From assembly GCA_002783385.1 (NCBI GenBank), contig PFFX01000166.1, forward strand, positions 1-37,073: a stretch of 37,073 bases of DNA. Direction: 5' to 3'. Shown in pieces: positions 8,483 to 17,515 of the stretch. A program made the translations under genes and the position numbers. Every line of letters starts with the position of its first letter. The stretch's first letter is position 1. Under the pieces are notes generated by a model that did not search any database, was not told where the DNA came from, and saw only the letters and a list, made by a program, of their open reading frames with translations. The DNA is from Rhodobacterales bacterium CG15_BIG_FIL_POST_REV_8_21_14_020_59_13. Lineage in GTDB: Bacteria; Pseudomonadota; Alphaproteobacteria; Caulobacterales; Maricaulaceae.

Positions 8483-9499
8483 ATGACCCTTTTTCCCGAT
8501 ATCTCCCCTTTCGAAACCGGCTTTCATCCCACAGGTGACGGCCATTCGCTGTATTGGGAAAGGTGCGGACAGAAGGGCGGCATTCCTGTTGTATTTCTTC
8601 ATGGCGGACCGGGCTCCGGCTGTACGCCCACCCATCGCCGGTATTTCGATCCGGATGTGTATGACGTGGTGTTGTTTGATCAACGCGGCTGCGGCCGGTC
8701 AAGGCCGGTCTTCTCGCTTGACGGCAATACGACTCAAAACCAGATCGCAGACATTGAGGTCTTGCGATCGCTTTTCGGCTTTGAGCGCTGGATCGTCGTC
8801 GGTCCCTCTTGGGGGTCGGCGCTGGCCCTCGCCTATGCCGAGGCCTGCCCGACCGCTGTTTCGGGCCTGCTGGTGGAAGGTATTTTTCTGGCGTCAGACA
8901 AAGAGCTGGCCTGGTGGCATTACAGACCCGGCGCGCCCAGCCTGTTTCCCGATGCGTTCGAGGATTTTCTCGGCGGAAAAGGCGCGCCTGATCATATGAA
9001 TGTGCGAGACTTTTTTGCCTCGATCTGCAATGCCATGCAGGAGGAAATTGATATAAGGATGCCAGACCTTCAGCGCCTGTCTGATCCCTCAATCACTCTG
9101 ACAGAATTGCGGCGATCACCGCTCTACCGGTGGACAGAATACGAAAATCGTCTCTCCTGGCTCGAGGCTTCACCCGAACATGTTCGCCACAGCCTTGCCG
9201 CGCGCGGACCGGATTTTGTGGCCTCGCACTCGCTGATCGAGGCTCATTATTTCGCCAATGGCTGTTTCCTTAAACCTGATCAGCTCATCAGCAATACAGA
9301 CCGGCTCGCCGGCATTCCGATGGAAATCATCCAGAGCCGTTACGACATGGTCTGCCCGCCTGAAGCAGCCTTCCGGCTCAAAGCGGCTTGTCCGCATGCG
9401 AGGCTGACCCTGATCCAGAAAAACGGTCACGCCATGACTGATGCGGTTTTTCCAGCTCTGATTACCTCACTCGTGCGGCTTGCTGCAGGCGCTGACTAG
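8483..9499 (+). CDS. pip: Prolyl aminopeptidase (proline iminopeptidase), alpha/beta hydrolase
   Basis: MTLFPDISPFETGFHPTGDGHSLYWERCGQKGGIPVVFLHGGPGSGCTPTHRRYFDPDVYDVVLFDQRGCGRSRP...GPSWGSALALAYAEA. Family N-termini start exactly here, so the ORF-track start inside the tRNA is an extension. Confidence 0.93.
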   Translation: MTLFPDISPFETGFHPTGDGHSLYWERCGQKGGIPVVFLHGGPGSGCTPTHRRYFDPDVYDVVLFDQRGCGRSRPVFSLDGNTTQNQIADIEVLRSLFGFERWIVVGPSWGSALALAYAEACPTAVSGLLVEGIFLASDKELAWWHYRPGAPSLFPDAFEDFLGGKGAPDHMNVRDFFASICNAMQEEIDIRMPDLQRLSDPSITLTELRRSPLYRWTEYENRLSWLEASPEHVRHSLAARGPDFVASHSLIEAHYFANGCFLKPDQLISNTDRLAGIPMEIIQSRYDMVCPPEAAFRLKAACPHARLTLIQKNGHAMTDAVFPALITSLVRLAAGAD

Positions 9500-9999
9500 C
9501 GCCGAGGCAAGGGCCGGGCGCGGTCGCCGAACCACCACAGTGTCGCAGCACTCGCCGTGAACGCGATATTGGAAATGAAGTATCCAATAAATTCGGCTTC
9601 CACATCGTCAGCTATGAAATGATCTGCCATGCCATTCATGACGGCAAAGAACACGATCAGATAGAGCGCCCACAACAGTGGAGTCAGAACCGGCCGTACG
9701 AGCGCGCGTACAGCGGATACCCAAGCATAGCCGGACTCAAGTGCTGCATCGCCGTGGAGACTTTCGCCGAGCGCATCAAACCGCGCCGTTTGCAACGCTG
9801 TTTCCCGTTCGCTTTGGGCTGCCGAAGCCGCATTCCGCGCGCGCAGCTCCTCCATCTGCAATTCATGTGTCCAACGCTCGCGTTCCTGGCCGAGCTCCGC
9901 GCGGTGTTCGAAATACCCGGTGATGCGTCCCAGCGCCGTTCCCAGCGTGCCGAGGAGGCCGCCGGACAGGGCCGACGTGCCGATATCTGCGATATCCAT
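9496..9999 (-). CDS. Holin-like (3TM, GTA/phage type) membrane protein
   Basis: 167 aa; N-terminal Gly-rich segment, charged helical middle, WVSAVRALVRPVLTPLLWALYLIVFF...TASAATLWWFGDR C-terminal TM segments typical of 3TM holins; next to a DUF2793 fibre gene. Confidence 0.65.
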   Translation of the reverse strand: MDIADIGTSALSGGLLGTLGTALGRITGYFEHRAELGQERERWTHELQMEELRARNAASAAQSERETALQTARFDALGESLHGDAALESGYAWVSAVRALVRPVLTPLLWALYLIVFFAVMNGMADHFIADDVEAEFIGYFISNIAFTASAATLWWFGDRARPLPRR

Positions 10000-10002
10000 C
10001 GT

Positions 10003-10089
10003 CTATACCTCCGCACCGATATGTTCAGTGCATTTCACGTTTATAATGCGCGCAGCATCGCGCGCGGGTGAACCAAACGTGCCTGTCAT
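10003..10089 (-). CDS. 28-aa small ORF between fibre and holin genes
   Basis: MTGTFGSPARDAARIINVKCTEHIGAEV; consensus SD AGGAGG 6 nt upstream of ATG, starting 11 nt after the stop of the upstream gene, and ending 3 nt before the holin-like ATG. Confidence 0.6.
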   Translation of the reverse strand: MTGTFGSPARDAARIINVKCTEHIGAEV

Positions 10090-10099
10090 GTTAAGCCTC

Positions 10100-11740
10100 C
10101 TAGAGTTCAGCGCTGGCCGTGGCATGCGCACGGGCCAGTTCCAGCGCGGTATGCGACGCTGATTGAAAGTCTGCAGAAGCGGCGGAAATATTGAGCGGCA
10201 ACGCATTGAGATCTGTACCGCCAGCGTCGATTTTCCCAGTCGCAGCCGTTGCCGGCGAATAAATCGTCAAGCTGGGCGCGGCGCGCATCTCTACCGGGAA
10301 CCGCCAGTCAAATATTGCGGTTGTGGACGGGCCGGAAGTCGCACTCAGAAGGCTCCCCGAGACAGTGGCGCTGCCCGGCTCTATTCCTTGCGGCCAGGTT
10401 TTTGCAAAATATCGCTGGCATAAACGTAGATTGTCAGCAGCGCTCAGGCGCTCGAACCGGCTGGCGACGGGGCCACATTCCAACTGGACGTCAGCAAAAT
10501 CAATATCGGCCGACGTTTCTCCAGCCGATAAGTAGAATTCCAAGCCGAGAAAATGTCCTGCTCCCAATGTTTTTCCTGACAGGCTGGTGACAGCGAGTGG
10601 AACTTCAAATCGCTGCCAGTCCGTGGTCAGAGCGACGTACACCTGTGCAAGATTTTCATTTACCGATCCGCCTGAGCCAAAATCCCGACGAAATCTCGAA
10701 ACAATAGAGACTGCACGTGACGCTCTAACAAAAAAACTCAGCATTGCTTCGCCTGTAGGCAAAGACCGGACATTTTCCACGCGCTGCTCGATCCCGGGGT
10801 TGGTGCTTGCCGTGCCGGTCAGGCTCCAGTGCAGAAAGTGTGCCGGTGCTCCAGGAACATCCGCCTGACCGGGCGCAAAATCCTCCTGCGAAATGCTGGC
10901 GGACATTCCGCCCTCTGAGACCAAAAGCCATCGATCCAGCGTATAGCTTCCCGCCGAAATCCCGGGGAAATCCGTGCCCCGCTGAGCGATTGAAAAATCG
11001 CCATTGATGACAAGATTGCGGCGCTGACCGGGTGATGTGCCGTTGATGGCCGACACTGTCAGGCCGCCGCTTACCGGAATGGAAAGCCGGGTTGGTGATG
11101 CGCGAAACAATTCAGCCCAATTGCTGCCATCATCACTCATTTTCAGGAGAAGCAGGTCATCGCCGATCAATCCCAGCTCGGCACGGCCGGAAAACCCGCT
11201 CTGAAACAGCAAGGAGAGCACATCGCTGCTGCTTTCCTTGTTCAGGGTGTAGCGCAGATCTCCTGTGCCCCCCTCCCCCGCCGATTTTGCTGTCCACAAG
11301 ACCGCGTTCAGTTTGGCCGAGAACGGGTTTGCCGCATCTGCCGTGGTGCCGATTCCCAGAAGATCAAGGTTTTGCAGTTGTCTGATCGTATCATCGGCTG
11401 CAATCCATTCATTTCCGTCGAAAATGACGACACCGGTTTCGTCACTGATCCAGGCCATCAGACCTTCAACCGGTAGGATTTCCGCCCACTCCCCATCGCG
11501 GAAAAAAGCAAGACTGTCAGATGACATCATCGACCAGCTCTCCCCCGATCGCCCGGAGGTGAGAATGTAGGCATCGCCTTCGGCCGGGCTGACCGGTTCA
11601 GCCTCCATGGTCCGGCTCAGGGCATTCGCCTGAATCAGTGCATCCAATCGCCGGAATGTCTCATTCACGGTAACATGTTTTTGAGCCTGAGCCGCCATGA
11701 CATAATCGAGTCCGAGCCGGGGAGAGTTTTCTGTGGTCAT
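10100..11740 (-). CDS. DUF2793 domain protein, GTA/phage fibre- or spike-like
   Basis: MTTENSPRLGLDYVMAAQAQKHVTVNETFRRLDALIQ...EGDAYILTSGRSGESW...LMAWISDETGVVIFDGNEWI (DUF2793); C-terminal NLVINGDFSIAQRGTDFP..YTLDRW...ADVQLECGPVASRFERLS..DNLRLCQRYF typical of phage fibre C-termini. Confidence 0.85.
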   Translation of the reverse strand: MTTENSPRLGLDYVMAAQAQKHVTVNETFRRLDALIQANALSRTMEAEPVSPAEGDAYILTSGRSGESWSMMSSDSLAFFRDGEWAEILPVEGLMAWISDETGVVIFDGNEWIAADDTIRQLQNLDLLGIGTTADAANPFSAKLNAVLWTAKSAGEGGTGDLRYTLNKESSSDVLSLLFQSGFSGRAELGLIGDDLLLLKMSDDGSNWAELFRASPTRLSIPVSGGLTVSAINGTSPGQRRNLVINGDFSIAQRGTDFPGISAGSYTLDRWLLVSEGGMSASISQEDFAPGQADVPGAPAHFLHWSLTGTASTNPGIEQRVENVRSLPTGEAMLSFFVRASRAVSIVSRFRRDFGSGGSVNENLAQVYVALTTDWQRFEVPLAVTSLSGKTLGAGHFLGLEFYLSAGETSADIDFADVQLECGPVASRFERLSAADNLRLCQRYFAKTWPQGIEPGSATVSGSLLSATSGPSTTAIFDWRFPVEMRAAPSLTIYSPATAATGKIDAGGTDLNALPLNISAASADFQSASHTALELARAHATASAEL

Positions 11741-11891
11741 GCCTTGCGAAGCTCCTTTTTCGGGTCTCAAGGCTAGACGCAGACCTGGGCGGGGCGGATA
11801 ACGTCATGCACTCTCCATGCCCTCACGGCTTGACCTAGGGCCTTGCCCGCGCCTTTTTCTTGCCAAGATAGCGGCCAGCAGGAATTCTTTG

Positions 11892-13244
11892 ATGACCGAA
11901 ACGCTCCACGCCCTGATTGACGGATTACCCACAAGCAGCGCTGATCACTGGCGTGCGCTGGCGGATGCAGCTTTACGCGGTGAAGACTTTGATTCAACGC
12001 TGGTGCGGGACACGCCGGATGGCATTGAACGGGGGCCTGTTTTCTTCGAAACTGAGCGCGCCGGTGCTGCCGCAGCGCCGCGCAAGGAAGCGTTTCTGCC
12101 TTGGCATATCCGACAGATTTTCACCGAGTCCAGCCCGTCAGAGGCCAATGCGGCCATTCTGGCAGATCTGATGGGCGGTGTTTCAGAAATCGGCCTGCAA
12201 ATCGACCGGCAGGGCGCATTTGGCGTAACCATCGGCACCCCGGATGACCTCGCTCGTACGCTAGAGGACGTGGACGTTTCGATTGCATCCGTGTTTCTGG
12301 AGTCCGGACATAATTTCGAGCCCGGTCTGTTTGCAGACTGGATGAAAAAGGCTGGTGCAAATCGGGCCGGTCTGGGTGTGGATGCCGCCGACGCCCGCCT
12401 AGCCGATCTGGCTAAAAACCATCCCGGCTATTGCATCGCCAGCATTGATGCCCGAGTCATCCACGAAACCGGCGGAACCGAGGCCCATGAGCTCGCCTTT
12501 GCGGCCGCAGGGTTTGCCGAAGCTTTTGGCAAACTCATCGAGGCAGGCATTTCTGCCGCCCAAGCGGCTGGACAGATCGAAGTCGTTTTTGCCGCTGATG
12601 CCGATATTCACCTCTCGCTTTCCAAAATCCGGGCAGGCTATCTGGTGCTTCAGAATATTCTGGACGCTTATGATGCGGCCTCCAGCGCGCCGGAGATGCG
12701 CGCTGTGACGTCTGGCCGGATGATGACGCGCAAGGCACCGTGGACCAATATGATCAGAACATCCGCAGCCGGATTTGCCGCAGCCTGTTCCGGTGTGACC
12801 AGCCTCACCGTCCTGCCCGCAACCCATGCACTCGGCCGACCCGACCGGCTTGCGCGCAGAGCCGCCAGAAATCTGCATATCCTGCTGCAGGAAGAAGCAC
12901 ATTCCGGCTTGGTGGATGATCCGGCGGGTGGTTCCTACCTGCACGAGCATCTGACGGCTCAACTCGCGGAAAAGGCTTGGAAGATGTTCCAGTCGATAGA
13001 AGCCGATGGCGGCTATTCCGCGATTGGTGCCGGCAGTGAGTTCGTCACGCAAGTTGAAACGGCGCGTCAAACTTTGCTTAGCCAGTATCAGATCGGAGAA
13101 CGCGTCCTGTTTGGCATCAACCGTTTTGCTGCGCCGGATCTGCGCGACATGAAATATGAGGAAGGCCTGACTCCGCCGTCCAGCGCCTCGTTGTTTCCTG
13201 CGATCCGGCTTGAGGATGCCGCTCAGGACGGAGCGAAATCATGA
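11892..13244 (+). CDS. mutA: Methylmalonyl-CoA mutase small subunit (beta), short form
   Basis: 450 aa from ATG 11892; [87 protein letters not shown]. Confidence 0.9.
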   Translation: MTETLHALIDGLPTSSADHWRALADAALRGEDFDSTLVRDTPDGIERGPVFFETERAGAAAAPRKEAFLPWHIRQIFTESSPSEANAAILADLMGGVSEIGLQIDRQGAFGVTIGTPDDLARTLEDVDVSIASVFLESGHNFEPGLFADWMKKAGANRAGLGVDAADARLADLAKNHPGYCIASIDARVIHETGGTEAHELAFAAAGFAEAFGKLIEAGISAAQAAGQIEVVFAADADIHLSLSKIRAGYLVLQNILDAYDAASSAPEMRAVTSGRMMTRKAPWTNMIRTSAAGFAAACSGVTSLTVLPATHALGRPDRLARRAARNLHILLQEEAHSGLVDDPAGGSYLHEHLTAQLAEKAWKMFQSIEADGGYSAIGAGSEFVTQVETARQTLLSQYQIGERVLFGINRFAAPDLRDMKYEEGLTPPSSASLFPAIRLEDAAQDGAKS

Positions 13245-15373
13245 GCCAGCGCATCAACTTCGCGAAACGTGAATTTGCGGCAGACCTCTCCAGCAAACGC
13301 GAAGTTAAATCCCGCTGGCAAGCACCCGAAGGTCTTGAAATCAAATCCGGTTACAGTGCGGATGATGTTGATGAGCGCTTGCGCCAGACTCTTCCGGGTG
13401 CCGCTCCCTTCATTCGCGGCCCCTACCCGACCATGTTCCTGCAGCGTCCATGGACGATCCGCCAGTATGCCGGATTTTCAACGGCCCGGGATTCCAACGC
13501 TTTCTATCGCCGCAATCTGGCTGCAGGTCAGAGAGGATTGTCAGTTGCATTCGATCTGGCGACGCACCGGGGATATGACAGTGATCATCCGCGCGTGGCC
13601 GGTGATGTCGGCATGGCCGGGGTTGCCATCGATTCCATTTATGACATGCGGGAATTGTTCAACGGCATACCTCTTGATGAAATGAGCGTGTCCATGACCA
13701 TGAATGGCGCGGTCCTGCCCGTCATGGCGCTCTATATCGCGGCCGCAGAAGAGCAGGGCGTCAAACCGGAACAGCTGTCCGGCACCATCCAGAATGACAT
13801 TCTGAAAGAATTCATGGTGCGGAATACATATATCTATCCACCTCAGCCATCGATGCGGATCATCTCGGATATTTTTGCCTATACGGCTGAAAACATGCCT
13901 CGATTTAATTCTATTTCGATTTCCGGCTATCACATGCAGGAAGCCGGGGCCCCAGCCGATATCGAGCTCGCCTACACAATTGCTGACGGCCTAGAATACA
14001 TCAGGACCGGCATTGAAGCAGGTCTGGACGTCGACAGGTTCGCGCCGCGCCTCTCCTTCTTCTTCGGCATTGGTATGAATGTCTTCATGGAGATTGCGAA
14101 ATTGCGGGCGGCGCGCCTTCTATGGGCGGGACTTGTGCAACAACGCTTCGAGCCGAAGTCGGACAAATCCATCTGCCTGCGGACCCATTGCCAGACCTCC
14201 GGCTGGTCGCTGACCGCGCAGGATGTGTTCAACAATATCGGACGCACGGCCCTAGAGGCCATAGCAGCCATCGACGGACACACACAGTCCCTCCATACCA
14301 ATTCACTGGATGAAGCTTTGGCGCTTCCAACAGATTTTTCAGCCCGCATTGCGCGGAACACCCAGCTTGTTCTGGCCGAGGAAAGCCGTCTGATCGATGC
14401 CATAGATCCATGGGGTGGGTCCTTTTATGTCGAATGCCTGACACAGGATCTTGCCACCCGCGCGCTCGAACATATCCGCGAAGTCGATGAACTTGGCGGT
14501 ATGGCAAAGGCCATCGCCGAGGGCACACCGAAGCTTCGGATCGAGGAAGCTGCTGCCCGGACCCAGGCTCGCATCGACAGCGGACAACAGACGATTGTCG
14601 GCATCAATAAATTCATCCTAGAGGAGGACGAAGACGTTCCGGTATTGAAAGTGGACAATTACCAAGTGCGCAAGGAACAGGAAGAGAAACTGAAACGCAT
14701 ACGGGAGGAACGCGATGGCACTGCTGTAAAGGGGGCGCTCACAGCACTGACCCGCGCTGCCAGAGAAGGCGGAAATCTTCTTGCGCTTTGCGTAGATGCC
14801 GCCCGGGCCAAAGCCACTGTCGGAGAAATGTCGGCTGCTATGGAGCAGGTCTTTAACCGTCATGAGGCCGAAATCCGTGTGATCAAAGGCGTTTATGCTG
14901 ACGAGGCCGGGCCTGATAAAAAAGTCGCTGCGGCCATCAAGGCCGCTACAGCCTTCGAGGCACGTATCGGCCGCAAGCCGAAAATCCTGATCGCGAAACT
15001 GGGCCAAGATGGCCATGATCGCGGTCAGAAGGTTGTGGCTTCTGCCTTTGCAGATATGGGTTGGGAGGTCGTGATCGGCCCCCTCTTTCAGACGCCGGAA
15101 GAGGCCGCAGCACTCGCGGATAAAGAAAATGTCCACGCTGCAGCAATGTCATCACTGGCTGCCGGACACCTCACCCTCCTGCCGGAATTGCGCAATGCCT
15201 TGCGTGATCTAGGGCGCGAGGACATGCTGGTCATTGTCGGCGGCGTTATTCCACCTGACGATGAGGCCGTCCTGCGTCAGATGGGGGCGGCAGCCGTCTT
15301 TCCGCCCGGAACCGTGATCGCTGACAGTGCGTTGAACCTCTTGAAACGTATGGAGGTCGCTGTGAAGGCTTGA
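13241..15373 (+). CDS. scpA: Methylmalonyl-CoA mutase large subunit
   Basis: 710 aa; [64 protein letters not shown]12-binding [45 protein letters not shown] overlap with the small subunit. Confidence 0.98.
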   Translation: MSQRINFAKREFAADLSSKREVKSRWQAPEGLEIKSGYSADDVDERLRQTLPGAAPFIRGPYPTMFLQRPWTIRQYAGFSTARDSNAFYRRNLAAGQRGLSVAFDLATHRGYDSDHPRVAGDVGMAGVAIDSIYDMRELFNGIPLDEMSVSMTMNGAVLPVMALYIAAAEEQGVKPEQLSGTIQNDILKEFMVRNTYIYPPQPSMRIISDIFAYTAENMPRFNSISISGYHMQEAGAPADIELAYTIADGLEYIRTGIEAGLDVDRFAPRLSFFFGIGMNVFMEIAKLRAARLLWAGLVQQRFEPKSDKSICLRTHCQTSGWSLTAQDVFNNIGRTALEAIAAIDGHTQSLHTNSLDEALALPTDFSARIARNTQLVLAEESRLIDAIDPWGGSFYVECLTQDLATRALEHIREVDELGGMAKAIAEGTPKLRIEEAAARTQARIDSGQQTIVGINKFILEEDEDVPVLKVDNYQVRKEQEEKLKRIREERDGTAVKGALTALTRAAREGGNLLALCVDAARAKATVGEMSAAMEQVFNRHEAEIRVIKGVYADEAGPDKKVAAAIKAATAFEARIGRKPKILIAKLGQDGHDRGQKVVASAFADMGWEVVIGPLFQTPEEAAALADKENVHAAAMSSLAAGHLTLLPELRNALRDLGREDMLVIVGGVIPPDDEAVLRQMGAAAVFPPGTVIADSALNLLKRMEVAVKA

Positions 15374-15384
15374 GGAGGCTCATC

Positions 15385-15855
15385 ATGCGTAAGTTGATCA
15401 TCATCGGGCTTTATGCCAGCGTCACCGCCTGCGCGTCCGGGCCCACCGTTTATGCGCCCGCAAATGGAAGTGACCGTGGGTATTCTGAACGCCAAATCGA
15501 ATCAGACCGCTTTCGTATCCGGTTTGATGGCGGTTCTGACGTCAGTTTTGAGGAACTCGAAAACCTCGCCTTGCGGCGCGCAGCCAATCTCACTCTTGAA
15601 CGGGGTGGAGACTGGTTCGAGATCGTCTCGCGTTCGAGCGAAGGGGATGACGAGCGCCGCGTTCGCGTCGGGGGTTCGGTCGGCCAGACATTCGGTTCGC
15701 GCCGTTATTCGGGGCGTAGCGCCGGGCTGGGAATAAGGTTTGATCCCGGTGCCGGCGACAAGACAATCTATCTTGAAATTTTGATCCGGTCAGGCCGTCG
15801 CCCGGATATCCCCGAAGCCTATGATGCCTGGGATGTGCTGCACGCGATCGGCTAA
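15385..15855 (+). CDS. Small lipoprotein (CC0125/CC1285-like)
   Basis: MRKLIIIGLYASVTACASGPTVYAPANGSDRGYSERQIESDRFRIRFDGGSDVSFEELENLALRRAANLTLERGGDWFEIVSR; lipobox SVTAC. Confidence 0.75.
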   Translation: MRKLIIIGLYASVTACASGPTVYAPANGSDRGYSERQIESDRFRIRFDGGSDVSFEELENLALRRAANLTLERGGDWFEIVSRSSEGDDERRVRVGGSVGQTFGSRRYSGRSAGLGIRFDPGAGDKTIYLEILIRSGRRPDIPEAYDAWDVLHAIG

Positions 15856-16355
15856 CCGAGCTTTGACTTGGCTTGCCCAACCCAGTCCTCGCGTTCAATG
15901 CGGCCCCGGGCTGTCAGCTTTTCATCCCATCTTGTGATGTCAGCCGGGGTCCATCTGGCGATCTGTGAAAAGGATGTTATACCATCCGCATTCAGAGCGG
16001 CCGCAGCTTTCGGTCCAAGACCCTTGATTGCGGTCAGCTCGTTTACCTCTGTTTTTACCGTCGGTGCCTTATCCGGAACCGCGTCACTTTTTGCAGGGGA
16101 TTTTGCCGTTTTTGATTTCGACGCAGACGCTTCCGGTTTCACAGTGATCCGGCTGACTTCCAGCGCTGCCTGATGCCGGGCAGCAACGCTGGACAGACTG
16201 TCGTTCTCGCGTTGCAAACGGCCGATTTCGTCCTTCGCGGCTTGCAAGGCCCGTCCGGATTCGCCCGAGGCAGACCATAGCCGCCAGCCCAGCCCCAGCC
16301 CGATCAGGAAAGCCAGAATCAGGAAAAACCACATCTGCCAGATTAACCAGAGCAT
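15852..16355 (-). CDS. Membrane-anchored coiled-coil protein with C-terminal helix-hairpin-helix domain
   Basis: N-terminal TM MLWLIWQMWFFLILAFLIGLGLGW, coiled coil, then NELTAIKGLGPKAAAALNADGITSFSQIARWTPADITRWDEKLTARGRIEREDWVGQA (HhH). Confidence 0.75.
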   Translation of the reverse strand: MLWLIWQMWFFLILAFLIGLGLGWRLWSASGESGRALQAAKDEIGRLQRENDSLSSVAARHQAALEVSRITVKPEASASKSKTAKSPAKSDAVPDKAPTVKTEVNELTAIKGLGPKAAAALNADGITSFSQIARWTPADITRWDEKLTARGRIEREDWVGQAKSKLG

Positions 16356-17393
16356 TCAGCTTTCTCCTTCATCATCCAGAACAATCCGGACAAGTTGATC
16401 TTGATCTGCGTTCGTAACGACACTGATCCGGGTATCTGTGACACCAAAAGTAATCAATACCGACCTTACGGCTTCGGCACGCCGAATGGCGAGGGCTTCT
16501 GCCTCACGATCACCACTGACAACTGGACGCACGCTGATGCCAAGCTGATTTGTTGGACATGCCGATATCACTGCTGCCACATGTTCCAGACCGGCGCGCC
16601 CAATCGGAGACAGCGATGCGCTACCCGGATTGAACCTCAAACGGCCCATTGCAAAGGCGGCCTCCAGCAACATCGTGCAATCCTCCGCTGTTGCCCCCCC
16701 CCCGATCACATCGTCATCGGACAGGATCAGAGCAACCGTACGAATGCCTTCCGGAAGAGCCGCCAGTGCATCAAGAATTTGCTGCGCGTCATCACCGCTT
16801 CGCGCCACGCCATAAAGGACGGCTGTCCCGGAATCCAGAATGGCAGACCCTTGATCAAGCCGTTCCAGACCGGTCAGCAAAGCCATTGCGGCTTCGATCC
16901 AGTCATCCGGATTTGAGTTACCCGACCGGGCTGCCAGCCGTGGCTGGATGCGTCCATGGAACAGTGGAAGAGCCTGATCCAACAATCCGGTTCTGGCGGC
17001 ATCGCCTGGTGCGATTCCGGTTAGAGAGGCCCCATCAGGTGTTGACACAGCAATGATGCGGCTTGCCGCTTCGCCCGGCTGAGCTATTGAATTGTCGATG
17101 ATCCTTGTAATGCCGCCGGCTAACCATCCGCCAGACCATTCAGACGACCACAAAGCCTTGATCACTGATTCATAAGCGGTTTCATTCGGCCAACGGCCGG
17201 ATAATGTCGCGGCCTGGCCGTCCACGGTGACATTTGCCCATCGGGAATGCCGGCCGGCGATGGCTTCTTCAGCAGCAGATTGAAGCCGGGCTTCCAGCCG
17301 CCAAGCCGCGATGGGGCTGAACGCCATCACATAGGCAGAGAATGCCAGAAAAACGGCAAGTCCAATCAGCAATGTTCGGCGTTCCGGTGACAT
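16356..17393 (-). CDS. BON/OmpA-like envelope protein
   Basis: N-terminal TM; BON-like VTVDGQAATLSGRWPNETAYESVIKAL; C-terminal FNPGSASLSPIGRAGLEHVAAVISACP..LGISV..DREAEALAIRRAEAVRSVLITFGV (OmpA-like). Confidence 0.72.
   Translation of the reverse strand: MSPERRTLLIGLAVFLAFSAYVMAFSPIAAWRLEARLQSAAEEAIAGRHSRWANVTVDGQAATLSGRWPNETAYESVIKALWSSEWSGGWLAGGITRIIDNSIAQPGEAASRIIAVSTPDGASLTGIAPGDAARTGLLDQALPLFHGRIQPRLAARSGNSNPDDWIEAAMALLTGLERLDQGSAILDSGTAVLYGVARSGDDAQQILDALAALPEGIRTVALILSDDDVIGGGATAEDCTMLLEAAFAMGRLRFNPGSASLSPIGRAGLEHVAAVISACPTNQLGISVRPVVSGDREAEALAIRRAEAVRSVLITFGVTDTRISVVTNADQDQLVRIVLDDEGES
16694..16703. repeat. C10 (G10 on coding strand) homopolymer inside the BON/OmpA-like CDS
   Basis: tccgctgttgCCCCCCCCCCgatcac; encodes VI-GGG-A (ATC GGG GGG GGG GCA). 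Confidence 0.85.
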
Positions 17394-17462
17394 TCAGCGC
17401 TCACTTCCTGAAGGCATCATAATACAAGATGACCCGACATCTAGGGTCTGTGATTCTGTGAC

Positions 17463-17495
17463 AAAGAAAAAGGGCCGGAGCATGGCTCCGGCCCT
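17463..17495 (-). terminator. Rho-independent terminator downstream of the TonB-dependent receptor
   Basis: Minus strand GGGCCGGAGC-CAT-GCTCCGGCCC followed by TTTTTCTTT; 10-bp GC-rich stem. Confidence 0.9.
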
Positions 17496-17515
17496 CATTT
17501 TCTTTCCGAAGCCGG

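Noticed and set aside
9496-11740. Complete prophage or complete GTA
   Set aside because: Only fibre- and holin-like genes are seen; no terminase, portal, capsid, tail or integrase genes within the window.
12399-13070. 223-aa minus-strand ORF opposite mutA
   Set aside because: Mirror of methylmalonyl-CoA mutase coding sequence; no recognisable family.
14618-15136. 172-aa minus-strand ORF opposite scpA
   Set aside because: Shadow ORF within the conserved B12-dependent mutase gene.
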